From Paraburkholderia aromaticivorans (GTDB taxonomy: Bacteria > Pseudomonadota > Gammaproteobacteria > Burkholderiales > Burkholderiaceae), in contig NZ_CP051515.1 of the NCBI RefSeq assembly GCF_012689525.1, forward strand, positions 2,604,001 to 2,668,000: DNA of 64,000 nucleotides. Reading direction: 5' to 3'. Below are positions 54,641-63,346 of this stretch, one piece after another. The notes beneath the pieces were generated by a model that did no database searches, was not told where the DNA came from, and worked only from the letters and a program-made list of their open reading frames with translations. The translations under genes and the position numbers were made by a program. Within the stretch, counting starts at the first letter, position 1; each line of letters starts with the position of its first letter.

Positions 54641-55843
54641 TCACACCCGCTCAATCGCGATCGCAATGCCCTGGCCGACGCCGATACACATCGTGCACAG
54701 CGCAAAACGGCCTTGCGTGCGATGCAGTTGATACATCGCGGTGGTCACGAGACGCGCGCCGCTCATGCCGAGCGGATGGCCCAGTGCGATCGCGCCGCCG
54801 TTCGGATTGACGCGCGCGTCGTCGTCGGCCACGCCGAGTGCGCGCAGCACCGCGATGCCTTGCGAAGCGAACGCCTCGTTCAGTTCGATCACGTCGAATT
54901 GATCGATGGTCATGTTCAGGCGCGCCAGCAGTTTTTGCGTGGCGGGCGCCGGGCCGATGCCCATCACGCGCGGCGCGACGCCGGCCGTGGCGATGCCCAG
55001 CACGCGAGCGCGCGGCGTCAGGCCGAAGCGCTTCGCGGTCTCTTCATTCGCGAGCAGCAGTGCCGCCGCGCCGTCGTTCACGCCCGACGCGTTGCCCGCC
55101 GTAACGGTGCCGTCAGGACGCACCACGCCTTTGAGCTTGCCGAGCGTTTCAAGGCTCGTCTCACGCGGATGCTCGTCTTGCAGCACCGTGACCGGGTCGC
55201 CCTTCTTCTGCGCGATCGTCACGCCGACGATTTCCTGCGCGAGCGTGCCGTCGCGTTGCGCGCGCGCCGCTTTCTGCTGGCTGCGCATCGCGAAAGCGTC
55301 CTGATCGGCGCGGCTGATGTTGTAGTCGGTAGCGACGTTCTCGCCCGTTTCCGGCATCGAATCGACGCCGTACAGTTTCTTCATCAACGGGTTGACGAAA
55401 CGCCAGCCGATGGTCGTGTCGTAAATCTCGGCCTGACGCGAAAACGCGGTGGGCGCCTTGCCCATCACGAACGGCGCGCGGCTCATGCTTTCCACGCCGC
55501 CGGCCACCATCAATGCGGCCTCGCCCGATTTGATGGCGCGCGCCGCGATGCCGACCGCGTCCATGCCCGAGCCGCACAGGCGGTTCACGGTCGTACCTGG
55601 CACGCCTTGCGGCAAGCCCGCCAGCAACAGCGACATGCGCGCGACGTTGCGATTATCGTCGCCGGCCTGGTTCGCACAGCCGTAGATCACGTCGTCGATT
55701 GCGTTCCAGTCGACGTCCTTGTTGCGCTCCATCAGCGCTTTGAGCGGCACGGCGCCCAGATCGTCGGCGCGTACCGACGACAGCGAACCCGCATAGCGGC
55801 CGATGGGGGTGCGAATCGCGTCGCACAGGAATGCTTCGGTCAT
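54641..55843 (-). CDS. pcaF: 3-oxoadipyl-CoA thiolase
   Basis: A 400-residue thiolase matching the PcaF/PaaJ type (MTEAFLCDAIRTPIGRYAGS). Catalytic Cys90 is in VNRLCGSGMDAV, the His in GGAIALGHPLGMSGAR and the second Cys in LCTMCIGVGQG. It cleaves 3-oxoadipyl-CoA to succinyl-CoA and acetyl-CoA, the last step of the beta-ketoadipate pathway. pcaIJ are not adjacent here. An IclR-family gene at 63347 could be its regulator. Confidence 0.92.
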   Translation of the reverse strand: MTEAFLCDAIRTPIGRYAGSLSSVRADDLGAVPLKALMERNKDVDWNAIDDVIYGCANQAGDDNRNVARMSLLLAGLPQGVPGTTVNRLCGSGMDAVGIAARAIKSGEAALMVAGGVESMSRAPFVMGKAPTAFSRQAEIYDTTIGWRFVNPLMKKLYGVDSMPETGENVATDYNISRADQDAFAMRSQQKAARAQRDGTLAQEIVGVTIAQKKGDPVTVLQDEHPRETSLETLGKLKGVVRPDGTVTAGNASGVNDGAAALLLANEETAKRFGLTPRARVLGIATAGVAPRVMGIGPAPATQKLLARLNMTIDQFDVIELNEAFASQGIAVLRALGVADDDARVNPNGGAIALGHPLGMSGARLVTTAMYQLHRTQGRFALCTMCIGVGQGIAIAIERV

Positions 55844-56010
55844 GTGATGTCTCCAGTTGATGTGCTGCGTGCGCTGCGCCGCGGCCGGAACGCCGGCCCG
55901 GCGCGAACCGGACGCACCGGCAAGCGCGACGGAAAGCGGCTGCCGGTCAGCCGTCGCGTCAATTCAGCTTAGCGCAGGATGATGAACGGTGGGCTCGAGA
56001 ATGTCGTGAT

Positions 56011-56050
56011 TTGTTCTTTATACGAACATACGGTCACATATCGAACAACC
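56011..56050. promoter_or_regulatory. Possible PcaR/IclR-type sites before pcaF
   Basis: On the minus strand GTTCGATATGTGACC and GTTCGTATAAAGAAC occur about 20 bases apart; the first resembles the GTTCGATAATCGCAC half-site recalled for PcaR-type regulators. About 170 bases before the pcaF start. Tentative. Confidence 0.4.
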
Positions 56051-56160
56051 AGACACGATAATAGGCGCGTGGCCGAAACCATGTCAAGCGCGGCCAGGCC
56101 CGCACCAGGGAATACGTGCAGGCCACGACCGTTCTTGCAAAGGATCAGACGAATGACGCG

Positions 56161-56199
56161 CCCGTGCCGGCAGCCCTGTTTTCAAGGCGCCGGCACGGG
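56161..56199. repeat. Inverted repeat after denD
   Basis: CCCGTGCCGG (56161-56170) and CCGGCACGGG (56190-56199) pair over 10 bp, about 25 bases beyond the denD stop. No T-run follows on the minus strand, so it may be a rho-aided end hairpin. Confidence 0.65.
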
Positions 56200-56224
56200 G
56201 CTTAAAGACTGCGGCAGGGTGTGT

Positions 56225-57205
56225 CTAGCGGAGCTGAATATGCTCGTCCTCGATATAGCTGCGGATCACGTCGGCAAAATTGCGCTCGCCGCTCAACCCC
56301 AGCCCTTCGGCGCGCGACGTATCCCATCGTCCCGGCCAGCTACCCACGATCTTTTCGACGCGCGCATCCGGCTCAAACACGATCCGCCCGGCGACCGCGT
56401 CGCCCGCCACCTCGCGCAGCGCGGCGACCATGTCGTCGACGCTCACCGAAATACCCGGCAAGTTCAGTACACGCTGGTTACCGAGCGCAGCCGAGTCGAG
56501 TTCCAACCCGGCGATCAGGCTCTCGATCGCCTTGCGCGGCGACAGCAGCCACAGGCGCGTCGAGCCCGCGACCGGGCACACCGCCGCTTCGCCGTTCAAC
56601 GGCTCGCGAATGATGCCGCTCGCGAACGACGACGCCGCCGCATTCGGCTTGCCCGGCCGCACGCTGATGGTGGGCAGCCGCAACACGCGGCCGTCGACGA
56701 AACCGCGCCGCGCGTAATCGTTGAGCAGCAACTCCGCGATTGCCTTCTGCGCGCCATACGACGACTGCGGATTCAGCGCGGTGTCGTTCTGCACGACTTC
56801 GGGCAGCTCGCCGCCATACACCGCCACCGAACTCGTAAACAGCACGCGCGGCCGGTGGCCACGTTGCCGGCAAGTTTCCAGCAGCAGCCGCGATGCATCC
56901 AGATTGATGCGCATGCCGAGATCGAAATCCGCTTCGGCCTGGCCGCTCACGATCGCGGCCAGATGGAAGATCGCCGAAGTCTGGTCGTCGATCACGCGCT
57001 CAAGCACGCTGCGCTCCGCGATGTCGCCCACTTCCGTGCGCACGCGTTTATCGCCGAAATCGTTGGCTTGCACCACGTCGAGCAGCACCAGTTCGGTAAT
57101 CGCTTGCGGTGCGCCTTGCGGGTCTTTCAGAGAACCCCGCGCGAGCAGTTCACGCGCGAGACGCTGGCCGAGAAAACCCGCGCCGCCGGTAATCAGTACT
57201 TTCAT
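56225..57205 (-). CDS. denD: D-erythronate dehydrogenase
   Basis: A 326-residue NAD-dependent epimerase/dehydratase-type (extended SDR) protein: MKVLITGGAGFLGQRLAREL (GxxGxxG) and the active-site YxxxK in SSYGAQKAIAE. In this gene context it matches DenD, which oxidises D-erythronate to 2-oxo-tetronate. Last gene of the operon, 17 bases after otnI. Confidence 0.92.
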   Translation of the reverse strand: MKVLITGGAGFLGQRLARELLARGSLKDPQGAPQAITELVLLDVVQANDFGDKRVRTEVGDIAERSVLERVIDDQTSAIFHLAAIVSGQAEADFDLGMRINLDASRLLLETCRQRGHRPRVLFTSSVAVYGGELPEVVQNDTALNPQSSYGAQKAIAELLLNDYARRGFVDGRVLRLPTISVRPGKPNAAASSFASGIIREPLNGEAAVCPVAGSTRLWLLSPRKAIESLIAGLELDSAALGNQRVLNLPGISVSVDDMVAALREVAGDAVAGRIVFEPDARVEKIVGSWPGRWDTSRAEGLGLSGERNFADVIRSYIEDEHIQLR

Positions 57206-57222
57206 GATGTGTTTCGTCCTTG

Positions 57223-58011
57223 TTAGCGGGTCGCGTTCAGATACGGTTTGAACCAGCCGAGACCGGCCGAGGTGCCCGCGCGCGGCCGGTATTCGCAGCC
57301 GATATAGCCGTCGTAGCCGAGCGAGTCGATCAGTTCGAGCAGATACGGGTAGTTCACTTCACCCGTGTCGGGTTCATGGCGTTCCGGCACGCCGGCGATC
57401 TGAATGTGGCCGATGCCGCCCATATCGCGTTTGAGTTTCACCGCGAGGTCGCCTTCGACGATCTGGCAGTGGTAGCAGTCGAACTGCACCTTCAGATTCG
57501 GCGCGCCGACTTCCGCGCAGATCGCTTGCGCTTCGTCCTGACGGGTCAGAAAGAAGCCCGGCATGTCGCGCGTATTGATCGGCTCGATCACGACCGTGAT
57601 GCCCTCGGCTTGCGCCGCCTTGGCGGCATGCGCGAGATTGCTCAGGTACACCTCGCGATGTTTCGCGCGCGGCTGATCCGCGCCGATCAGGCCGGCCATG
57701 ACATGCAGCTTGCGATTGCCGATCACGCGTGCGTAGTCGAGCGCGGTCTCGATGCCGCGGCGGAATTCGTCTTCGCGGCCCGGCAGCGAGGCAATCCCGC
57801 GCTCGCCGCCGGCCCAGTCGCCGGGCGGCGCATTGAAAAGCGCTTGCGTCAGACCGCTTGCGTCGATTCGCGATTTGATCTCGTTGGCGGGGAAATCGTA
57901 GGGGAACAGAAACTCGACCGCTTCGAAACCGTCTTGCGCCGCAGCGGCGAAACGGTCGAGGAAAGCGTGCTCGTTGTACATCATCGAGAGGTTGGCGGCG
58001 AAGCGAGGCAT
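57223..58011 (-). CDS. otnI: 2-oxo-tetronate isomerase
   Basis: A 262-residue TIM-barrel of the hydroxypyruvate-isomerase/AP-endonuclease 2 family ([58 protein letters not shown]). Metal ligands Glu/Asp/His/Glu are visible in these motifs. In the context it is OtnI, interconverting 2-oxo- and 3-oxo-tetronate. Hydroxypyruvate isomerase is the alternative name by family. Confidence 0.92.
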   Translation of the reverse strand: MPRFAANLSMMYNEHAFLDRFAAAAQDGFEAVEFLFPYDFPANEIKSRIDASGLTQALFNAPPGDWAGGERGIASLPGREDEFRRGIETALDYARVIGNRKLHVMAGLIGADQPRAKHREVYLSNLAHAAKAAQAEGITVVIEPINTRDMPGFFLTRQDEAQAICAEVGAPNLKVQFDCYHCQIVEGDLAVKLKRDMGGIGHIQIAGVPERHEPDTGEVNYPYLLELIDSLGYDGYIGCEYRPRAGTSAGLGWFKPYLNATR

Positions 58012-58080
58012 GGCAGCGACTCCTTGAAAACGGTGTAATGCGGCGCGCGGCAGCGATGCATGCCGCGCGTGAGTGTCGAT

Positions 58081-59418
58081 TTATCGATTGACCAGTTTGG
58101 CCGGCGTGAGCCACGTAGCGATCGCGCCGATCACGAGCATGCCGGCCAGCACATACATGCCGGTCTGCGTGCTATGCGTGAGATCCTTCAGATAGCCGAT
58201 CATGTAAGGGCTCGCGAAACCCGCGAGATTGCCGATCGAATTGATGATCGCGATGCCGGCCGCGGCAGTCGCGCCCGACATGAATGCGGTGGGCAGCGAC
58301 CAGAAGAGCGGCGCGCAGGTCAGCACGCCGGCGGCGGCGAGCGAGAGAAACGCGATCGACACCACCGTGTTGTCCGCGAACGAAGCGGCCACCGTGAAAC
58401 CGACCGCGCCGAACAGCGCCGGCACGATCAGATGCCAGCGACGCTCACGGCGCTTGTCGGCGCTGTGACCCATCAGGTTCATCACGACGATCGCGCACAG
58501 AAACGGAATCGCGCTCAGCAGGCCGATATTGAACGCGCCGGTCACGCCCGTCGATTTGACGAGCGTCGGCATCCAGAACGTCAGGCCGTATTGCCCCGTG
58601 ACGAACGCGAAATAGATCAGCGACATCCACCACGTGCGCGGATCGCGGAACACCGCGCCGAGCGAGTGTGCCTGGGCTTTTTCCTTCGGCTGCGCGGCGG
58701 CGATTTCATCGATGAGCAGGCGCTTTTCGCGTTCGCTCAGCCACTTCGCCGCGGCGATGCCGTTGTCGAGATACAGGATCGTGGCAATGCCGATCGCGAT
58801 GGCGGGAACCGCTTCGATCAGAAACATCCATTGCCAGCCCGCGAAACCCGAGCTGTTGTGGAACGTCTGCATGATCCAGCCGGACAGCGGATTGCCGAAG
58901 ATGCCCGACACCGGAATCGCCGACATGAACACCGCGATGATCTTCGCGCGCCGATGCGACGGAAACCAGTACGTCAGGTACAGGATCACGCCGGGATAGA
59001 AACCGGCTTCGGCGAGGCCAAGAAGGAAGCGCAAAATGTAGAACTGCATCGGCGTCTTCACGAACACGAACACCGCCGACAGCAAGCCCCACGTGATCAT
59101 GATCCGCGCGATCCAGATACGCGCGCCGAGCTTGTGCATCAGAATGTTGCTCGGCAACTCGAATAGAAAATAACCGATGAAGAACACGCCCGCGCCCAGA
59201 CCGAACACGGTTTCGCTGAATGCCAGATCCTGCGACATTTGCAGTTTCGCAAAGCCGACATTCACGCGATCCAGATAAGCGACCACATAGCAGAGCATCA
59301 GAAACGGCACGATGCGCCAGAACACTTTCTTATAGGTGCGCTCGACTTCGGCGGCGCCGGGTTGTCCTGTGGCGGCTGCCGCAATCGGGCGGCTGGATTC
59401 GGCCTGATACGAACTCAT
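58081..59418 (-). CDS. MFS transporter, probable C4 sugar-acid uptake
   Basis: A 445-residue major facilitator of the anion:cation symporter type (YVVAYLDRVNVGFAKLQMSQ, then FLLGLAEAGFYPGVILYLTY) with 12 helices. Family members carry hexuronates, galactonate, tartrate and similar acids. Its place between otnC and otnI suggests it imports D-erythronate or L-threonate. Substrate is inferred from context. Confidence 0.9.
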   Translation of the reverse strand: MSSYQAESSRPIAAAATGQPGAAEVERTYKKVFWRIVPFLMLCYVVAYLDRVNVGFAKLQMSQDLAFSETVFGLGAGVFFIGYFLFELPSNILMHKLGARIWIARIMITWGLLSAVFVFVKTPMQFYILRFLLGLAEAGFYPGVILYLTYWFPSHRRAKIIAVFMSAIPVSGIFGNPLSGWIMQTFHNSSGFAGWQWMFLIEAVPAIAIGIATILYLDNGIAAAKWLSEREKRLLIDEIAAAQPKEKAQAHSLGAVFRDPRTWWMSLIYFAFVTGQYGLTFWMPTLVKSTGVTGAFNIGLLSAIPFLCAIVVMNLMGHSADKRRERRWHLIVPALFGAVGFTVAASFADNTVVSIAFLSLAAAGVLTCAPLFWSLPTAFMSGATAAAGIAIINSIGNLAGFASPYMIGYLKDLTHSTQTGMYVLAGMLVIGAIATWLTPAKLVNR

Positions 59419-59495
59419 GCATTGTCTCCTTGAATGGATGGCCTGACGCGGCGTGCTGAGCGCAACGCGGCCGGGTTTTGTTTGGTCGGCTTCGA

Positions 59496-60158
59496 CTACC
59501 AGCGCGCGCCGAACACGGTACGCAGTTCTTCGAGTGCGGCTTCATCGAGCGGTGCGGGCCGCGGGTTCGTCATCAACCACAGACGTGCGGTCTCTTCGAG
59601 TTCTTCGAGCGCATACGCGGCTTGTGCCACTGAACGCTCCCACACCACCGGACCGAGACGTTCGAGCAGCACCGCGCGAACGCTGTCGGCCAGCGTGGCG
59701 ATCTGTTCGGCGACTTGCGGATCGCCGGGGCGTTTATAACGAATCAGGGGAACGTGGCCCACTTTCATCACGTAGTACGGCGTGATGGGCGGCAGCACGT
59801 CGGTCTCGCGCCAGACGCCCGCGAGCGTTAGCGCAACCAGATGCGTCGAATGCGTGTGGACAATGCCGCGTGCTGCGCCGTTGCGCGCATAGATGCAGCG
59901 ATGCAGCGCCAGCGTTTTCGACGGCCGGCCACCGGACACCGCGTTGCCGTCGAGATCGACCTTGGCGATATCGGCGGGATCGAGCCGGCCAAGACAGGCA
60001 TCGGTCGGCGTGATAAGCCAGCCGTCGTCGAGCCGCGCGCTGATGTTGCCGGCGGTGCCCACGGTGTAGCCGCGTTGATAGAGACTCGCGCCGGTCACGC
60101 AAATTTCCTCGCGTACGCGTGCTTCGTCCGTCGTATGGAGTGCGGGCGCGCCGGTCAT
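59496..60158 (-). CDS. otnC: 3-oxo-tetronate 4-phosphate decarboxylase
   Basis: A 220-residue class II aldolase/adducin-family enzyme: GTAGNISARLDDGWLITPTD, metal His pair in IVHTHSTHLVAL and a later His (GHVPLIRY). In this cluster it is OtnC, which decarboxylates 3-oxo-tetronate 4-phosphate to dihydroxyacetone phosphate. Its ATG overlaps the otnK stop by 4 bases. Confidence 0.93.
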   Translation of the reverse strand: MTGAPALHTTDEARVREEICVTGASLYQRGYTVGTAGNISARLDDGWLITPTDACLGRLDPADIAKVDLDGNAVSGGRPSKTLALHRCIYARNGAARGIVHTHSTHLVALTLAGVWRETDVLPPITPYYVMKVGHVPLIRYKRPGDPQVAEQIATLADSVRAVLLERLGPVVWERSVAQAAYALEELEETARLWLMTNPRPAPLDEAALEELRTVFGARW

Positions 60159-61465
60159 TGCGCGGCTCCGTTCAGATGCCGCAGCGCTTTCTCGAAGAAG
60201 TCGGTCGTGCCGAAGTTGCCGGATTTCAGGGCAAGCGCGAGCGGTTCGGCGCCGGTCGTGGCCGTGGCCGGGACGCCGGGATCGATCTGCGCGCCGATGC
60301 GCAGCGTGTGCACATCGAGCGCCTGGACGACAGCGCCCGAGGTCTCGCCGCCCGCTATCACGAACTTGCGCACGCCGCGTTCGCGCAGACTGCGCGCGAT
60401 CGACGCCAACGTGTTTTCGACCAGGTGCCCTGCTTCATTCACACCGAGCTGGCGCTGCACCGCCTTGACTTCGTCGGGCGTGGCGGTGGCATAGATCAAC
60501 ATGGGCTCGGCTTTGTCGAGGTACGGCTGCGCGAAAGCCAGTGCCTGTTCGACGACGTTCTCGCCGCGCGCCGCCGCGAGCGGATCGACACGGAACGCGG
60601 GCCGTGTAGCGCGCCACTCCGCGACCTGGGCGTTGGTCGCTTTGGATGCGCTGCCGGCCAGCACCGCCGACAATCCCTCCACCACCGGCAACTGCGCGGC
60701 ATCGCCCTGCTCCTTCAGCAAACCCGCGCGGCGAAAGTTGGCCGGCAAACCCAGCGCGACGCCGGAACCGCCAGTAATCAGCGTGAGGTCGGCGCAGGCT
60801 TCGCCGAGTACGTAGAGGTCGGCGTCCGACACCGCATCGGCAATCGCCATGCGCACGCCTTCATTGCGCAACGTATCGCACGAGTCGCGCACAGTCGACA
60901 CGCCTTGCGCCACGGCGTCATAACGCACGAGCCCGACTTTCGACTGCGTCTGCCGTTGCAGCACGCTCACGAGGTTCGCATCGCGCATCGGCGTGAGCGG
61001 ATGGTTTTCCATGCCCGACGCGTTGAGCAACGTGTCGCCGACGAACAGATGGCCGCGAAAGATCGTGCGGCCGTTCTCGGGAAATGCGGGGCATGCAATC
61101 GTGAACGCACCAGCGTTGCCATCGGCAGACAATGCGTCGAGCAATGCATCCGTAACGGGGCCGATATTGCCCGCGTCGGTCGAATCGAACGTCGAGCAGT
61201 ATTTGAAGAAGAACTGCCGGCAGCCTTGCGCGCGCAACCAGTCGAGCGCGGCGAGCGATTGCGCGACCGCATCGGCGGCGGGAATCGTGCGCGATTTCAG
61301 CGCGACCACCAGCGCGTCGGCCTCCACCGTTTCATTCGATGCGGGCACGCCGATGGTCTGCACGGTGCGCATGCCGCCGCGCACCAGCATGTTGGCGAGA
61401 TCGGTGGCGCCGGTGAAATCGTCGGCGATACAGCCGAGCAGCGCGCGTTTCGTAGTAGCCGTCAT
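60155..61465 (-). CDS. otnK: 3-oxo-tetronate kinase
   Basis: A 436-residue kinase of the DUF1537/four-carbon acid sugar kinase family: LLGCIADDFTGATDLANMLV at the N-terminus, FFFKYCSTFDSTDAGNIGPV, and the C-terminal nucleotide-binding FVIAGGETSGAVV. It phosphorylates 3-oxo-tetronate at C4 with ATP. Coupled with otnC by a 4-base overlap; 14 bases after ltnD. Confidence 0.94.
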   Translation of the reverse strand: MTATTKRALLGCIADDFTGATDLANMLVRGGMRTVQTIGVPASNETVEADALVVALKSRTIPAADAVAQSLAALDWLRAQGCRQFFFKYCSTFDSTDAGNIGPVTDALLDALSADGNAGAFTIACPAFPENGRTIFRGHLFVGDTLLNASGMENHPLTPMRDANLVSVLQRQTQSKVGLVRYDAVAQGVSTVRDSCDTLRNEGVRMAIADAVSDADLYVLGEACADLTLITGGSGVALGLPANFRRAGLLKEQGDAAQLPVVEGLSAVLAGSASKATNAQVAEWRATRPAFRVDPLAAARGENVVEQALAFAQPYLDKAEPMLIYATATPDEVKAVQRQLGVNEAGHLVENTLASIARSLRERGVRKFVIAGGETSGAVVQALDVHTLRIGAQIDPGVPATATTGAEPLALALKSGNFGTTDFFEKALRHLNGAAQ

Positions 61466-61478
61466 GACGTTCCTCCGC

Positions 61479-62369
61479 TTACTTCGCCGCCGGCACGTCG
61501 ATGCCGGGGAAAATCTTGATCACCGCGGAATCGTCTTCACCGCCGTGACCGGCCGTGGACGCCATCATGAACATCTGATGCGCCGCCGCCGACAACGGCA
61601 GCGGGAATTTCGAGCGACGCGCGGTATCGAGCACGAGCCCGAGATCCTTGACGAAAATATCGACGGCCGAAAGCGGCGTGTAGTCGCCGTTCAGAATGTG
61701 CGGCACGCGATTCTCGAACATCCACGAATTGCCCGCGCTGTGCGTGATGACTTCATACAGCGCATCCGGATCGACGCCTTCGCGCAAGCCGAGCGCCATG
61801 GCTTCGGCGGCCACCGCGATATGCACGCCCGCCAGCAGCTGATTGATGATCTTCACCTTCGACCCGGCGCCGTGCTCGGCAGCGAGGCGATACACCTTGC
61901 CGGCCATCGCGGCCAGCACGTCCTCGCACGCGGCATAGGCCGCTGCCGGACCGGACGTCATCATGGTCATCTCGCCGGAGGCCGCGCGCGCCGCACCGCC
62001 CGAGACCGGCGCGTCGAGCATCTGCAAGCCGGCCGCCTCAATCCGCTTGCCGAGTTCGATCGCGAAGTCCGGCGCCACGGTCGCGCTGGCAATCACCACG
62101 CCGCCCTTTTTCATCGCCGCGACTGCGCCCTGTTCGCCGAACAGCACGGCTTCGGTTTGCGCGGCATTCACGACCAGCGTGACGACCACCTCGCACTGCG
62201 CGCCGAGTTCGGCGGGCGTCGCGCAACCCACGCCGCCTTCCGCGACGAACGCATTCAGGACCTCGCTGCGCAGATCGCACGCATGGACCCGCAGACCCGC
62301 GCGCAGCAGCGAACGCGCGACACCCAGGCCCATTGCACCAAGACCGATGACACCGACATTTCTGGACAT
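61479..62369 (-). CDS. ltnD: L-threonate dehydrogenase
   Basis: A 296-residue beta-hydroxyacid dehydrogenase: Rossmann motif VGVIGLGAMGLGVA, substrate-binding DAPVSGGAARA and the catalytic Lys in GAGSKVKIINQLL. In context it is LtnD, oxidising L-threonate at C2 to 2-oxo-tetronate with NAD. First enzyme gene after the regulator. Confidence 0.93.
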   Translation of the reverse strand: MSRNVGVIGLGAMGLGVARSLLRAGLRVHACDLRSEVLNAFVAEGGVGCATPAELGAQCEVVVTLVVNAAQTEAVLFGEQGAVAAMKKGGVVIASATVAPDFAIELGKRIEAAGLQMLDAPVSGGAARAASGEMTMMTSGPAAAYAACEDVLAAMAGKVYRLAAEHGAGSKVKIINQLLAGVHIAVAAEAMALGLREGVDPDALYEVITHSAGNSWMFENRVPHILNGDYTPLSAVDIFVKDLGLVLDTARRSKFPLPLSAAAHQMFMMASTAGHGGEDDSAVIKIFPGIDVPAAK

Positions 62370-62436
62370 GCTTGACCTCTATGAATTCGTTGGACGCTCG
62401 CGCCTGAGACCATGCATCGACGCTCAGCAGTGAAGC

Positions 62437-63141
62437 TCAGCAAATCCCCGCTTCCGCGAGACGCCGTGCCGCGTTGTACATATGGGTTCGCGCCGCATTG
62501 CGCGCCGCCATCGGATCGCCGGCGCGGATCGCGGCGGCGATCGCCGCATGCTCTTCGCGCACCTGACGCGAGAAGTCCTCGCGCAACGCTTCGTTGCGGC
62601 GCGTGACGACTGTGCCGGCCTCCAGGTACTGATTCAGGAACGTGAGCGTTTTAAGAAAATACGGATTGCCGGTGGCCGCCGCGATCGCGCGATGGAACGC
62701 GACGTCTTCAGCCACGCCGTCCTCGCCTTCGGCCACCGCCTCGTCGATCTTCGCGAGCGCCGCGTCGATCGACACCATGTCGGCGTCGCTGCGGCGCATG
62801 GCGGCTTCCGACGCGACTTCCGCTTCGATGGCCCGCCGCAACGCGAGAATCTGCACCACCGAGCCGGGCTCGACGGCTTCCGCGTAGTCGATCCGCAGCG
62901 GTCGCGCCGTGCCGTGCGCGGCGACGAACACGCCGCTGCCCTGGCGCGGCTCGACCACGCCTTCGTTCTTCAGGCGCGAGATCGCCTCGCGGATCACCGT
63001 GCGGCTCACGCCGAACTGCTGCGCCAGCACGGCCTCGGTCGGCAGCTTGCCGCCGCGCTCGAAGGTGCCTTTGTCGATCTGCTTGAGAAGCTGCTGCGCG
63101 ACCGTGTCGCTCAACGCTCTCGCAGGAATCTTGTCGAACAT
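62437..63141 (-). CDS. GntR-family (FadR/FCD) regulator of the C4 acid operon
   Basis: A 234-residue regulator with an N-terminal winged HTH (LPTEAVLAQQFGVSRTVIRE, AISRLKNEGVVEPRQGSGVF) and an all-helical FCD ligand domain (about 90-225). It lies 67 bases upstream of ltnD on the same strand and probably represses or activates the operon in response to an erythronate/threonate intermediate. A TATGAT -10-like box is on the minus strand at 63177-63172. Confidence 0.93.
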   Translation of the reverse strand: MFDKIPARALSDTVAQQLLKQIDKGTFERGGKLPTEAVLAQQFGVSRTVIREAISRLKNEGVVEPRQGSGVFVAAHGTARPLRIDYAEAVEPGSVVQILALRRAIEAEVASEAAMRRSDADMVSIDAALAKIDEAVAEGEDGVAEDVAFHRAIAAATGNPYFLKTLTFLNQYLEAGTVVTRRNEALREDFSRQVREEHAAIAAAIRAGDPMAARNAARTHMYNAARRLAEAGIC

Positions 63142-63346
63142 CGATGCCTCGATTGATCATGTTATCGGGTCATCATACAAATTTTGGATCCCCGCTGCAT
63201 CCATGCAAACCCTGGGATTTTTGTTCGCCAGGCGGCGAAGTTGGCGAAACAGAAGGCTTAAGCTATCGTCACGCCTTTAGCGCGTCGCGCGGCGGATTCA
63301 AGCGCGGCGCGGGTCCGCAGTTCCTCGAACGCATCTTTCAAGGCCC

